The translations under genes and the position numbers were made by a program. From NCBI GenBank assembly GCA_001821375.1, contig MHLG01000002.1, positions 4,074 to 26,162 on the forward strand: a stretch of 22,089 bases of DNA, read 5' to 3'. Shown piece by piece: positions 21,951 to 22,089 of this stretch (the first letter of the stretch is position 1; the number at the start of each line of letters is the position of its first letter). The notes under the pieces are model-generated. The model searched no databases. It saw only the letters and a list, made by a program, of their open reading frames with translations, and was not told where the DNA came from. The DNA comes from Candidatus Liptonbacteria bacterium RIFOXYD1_FULL_36_11. Lineage in GTDB: Bacteria > Patescibacteriota > Minisyncoccia > UBA6257 > XYB1-36-10.

Positions 21951-22007
21951 CTATAAAAAATAATTTTCCAAAAAAACGAGGGGGTTGGCCCCTCCGTCTT
22001 TTGCCAT
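21951..22007 (-). CDS. Possible 18-codon leader peptide upstream of rplC
   Basis: An ATG at 22007 opens a frame reading MAKDGGANPLVFLENYFL that ends in TAG at 21953-21951, one base before the rplC ATG (TAG-G-ATG). It spans the whole terminator hairpin. A translating ribosome would cover the hairpin and stop exactly at the rplC start. No SD precedes it. It may be chance in a short leader, so the confidence is low. Confidence 0.3.
   Translation of the reverse strand: MAKDGGANPLVFLENYFL
21970..21994 (-). terminator. Attenuator-like terminator in the rplC operon leader
   Basis: On the minus strand GAGGGG (21994-21989) pairs with CCCCTC (21983-21978) across a 5-nt loop, followed by G and seven T (21976-21970). 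It lies between the promoter at 22033-22062 and rplC, so it cannot end an upstream gene from that promoter. GGGATGG (22010-22004) is complementary to CCAACCC (21988-21982) except for one A-A mismatch and could form a competing antiterminator. Confidence 0.75.
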
Positions 22008-22032
22008 CCCGATTATGTAAATTATGGAAGAA

Positions 22033-22062
22033 ATTATAATACACTTCTCTTCCCCTTGTCAA
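22033..22062 (-). promoter_or_regulatory. Main promoter of the r-protein operon
   Basis: On the minus strand TTGACA (22062-22057), an 18-bp spacer and TATAAT (22038-22033) are both perfect consensus hexamers. The predicted start near 22026 gives a leader of about 77 nt before rplC. No other promoter of this quality is seen within the operon. The remaining 27 bp to the window edge show nothing recognisable. Confidence 0.88.
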
Positions 22063-22089
22063 TTACTTTTTTACCCCTGCCTACCGGCA

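Noticed and set aside
1..22089. Recoded UGA (code 25) as in some CPR lineages
   Set aside because: TGA ends the second ATPase gene, rplN and the Nudix gene at the expected lengths, and no in-frame TGA is needed in any conserved gene.
1..22089. CRISPR array, insertion sequence or transposase
   Set aside because: No regularly spaced direct repeats, terminal inverted repeats around a gene, or transposase-like protein were seen.

Overview
The window looks like a chromosomal segment of an AT-rich bacterium with a streamlined genome, most likely a member of the Candidate Phyla Radiation (Patescibacteria). This placement is inference. It rests on a full-length S10/spc-type ribosomal protein cluster that lacks rpmD (L30) and is not led by rpsJ, on Lys-rich tails on some r-proteins, on a divergent adenylate kinase, on near-absence of Shine-Dalgarno sequences, and on MacAB-like exporters with oversized adaptors. 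TGA is used as a normal stop (Nudix gene, rplN, second ATPase), so the standard bacterial code applies and code 25 is excluded.

Region 1 (1-8149) holds two paralogous MacA/MacB-type export modules that diverge from a 200-bp spacer (3757-3957). Leftward: adaptor, ATPase, permease, then the start of a further secreted or membrane protein cut by the window edge. Rightward: a small PspC-domain protein, adaptor, ATPase, permease, then a small membrane protein with its own promoter. The genes overlap or nearly touch, as expected for co-translated operons.

Region 2 (8150-8448) is an RNA-rich gap: a 55-nt hairpin, tRNA-Val(CAC) with encoded CCA, a predicted H-type pseudoknot ending in a tRNA-like ACCA, and a bidirectional terminator that also serves the converging rplJL operon.

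Region 3 (8449-9550) is rplJ-rplL on the minus strand, with a good promoter and a long leader that resembles the L10-binding leader and ends in an intrinsic terminator. Region 4 (9539-11652) is adk-map-nudix on the minus strand, apparently starting as a leaderless mRNA and ending in a terminator whose stem contains the Nudix stop codon. Region 5 (11707-12090) is a self-contained cassette on the plus strand, antisense to its surroundings: terminator, promoter, a true Shine-Dalgarno, a 68-residue orphan protein, terminator. It sits between secY and adk, which are usually neighbours.

Region 6 (12123-22062) is the r-protein operon on the minus strand: rplC, rplD, rplW, rplB, rpsS, rplV, rpsC, rplP, rpmC, rpsQ, rplN, rplX, rplE, rpsZ-type rpsN, rpsH, rplF, rplR, rpsE, rplO, secY. 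It starts from a near-consensus promoter at 22033-22062. Its leader carries an intrinsic terminator and an 18-codon upstream frame that ends one base before rplC.

The most interesting material is regulatory: probable transcription attenuators in front of both r-protein operons, and three promoters whose -10 box lies exactly 6 nt before an ATG, which predicts leaderless mRNAs.
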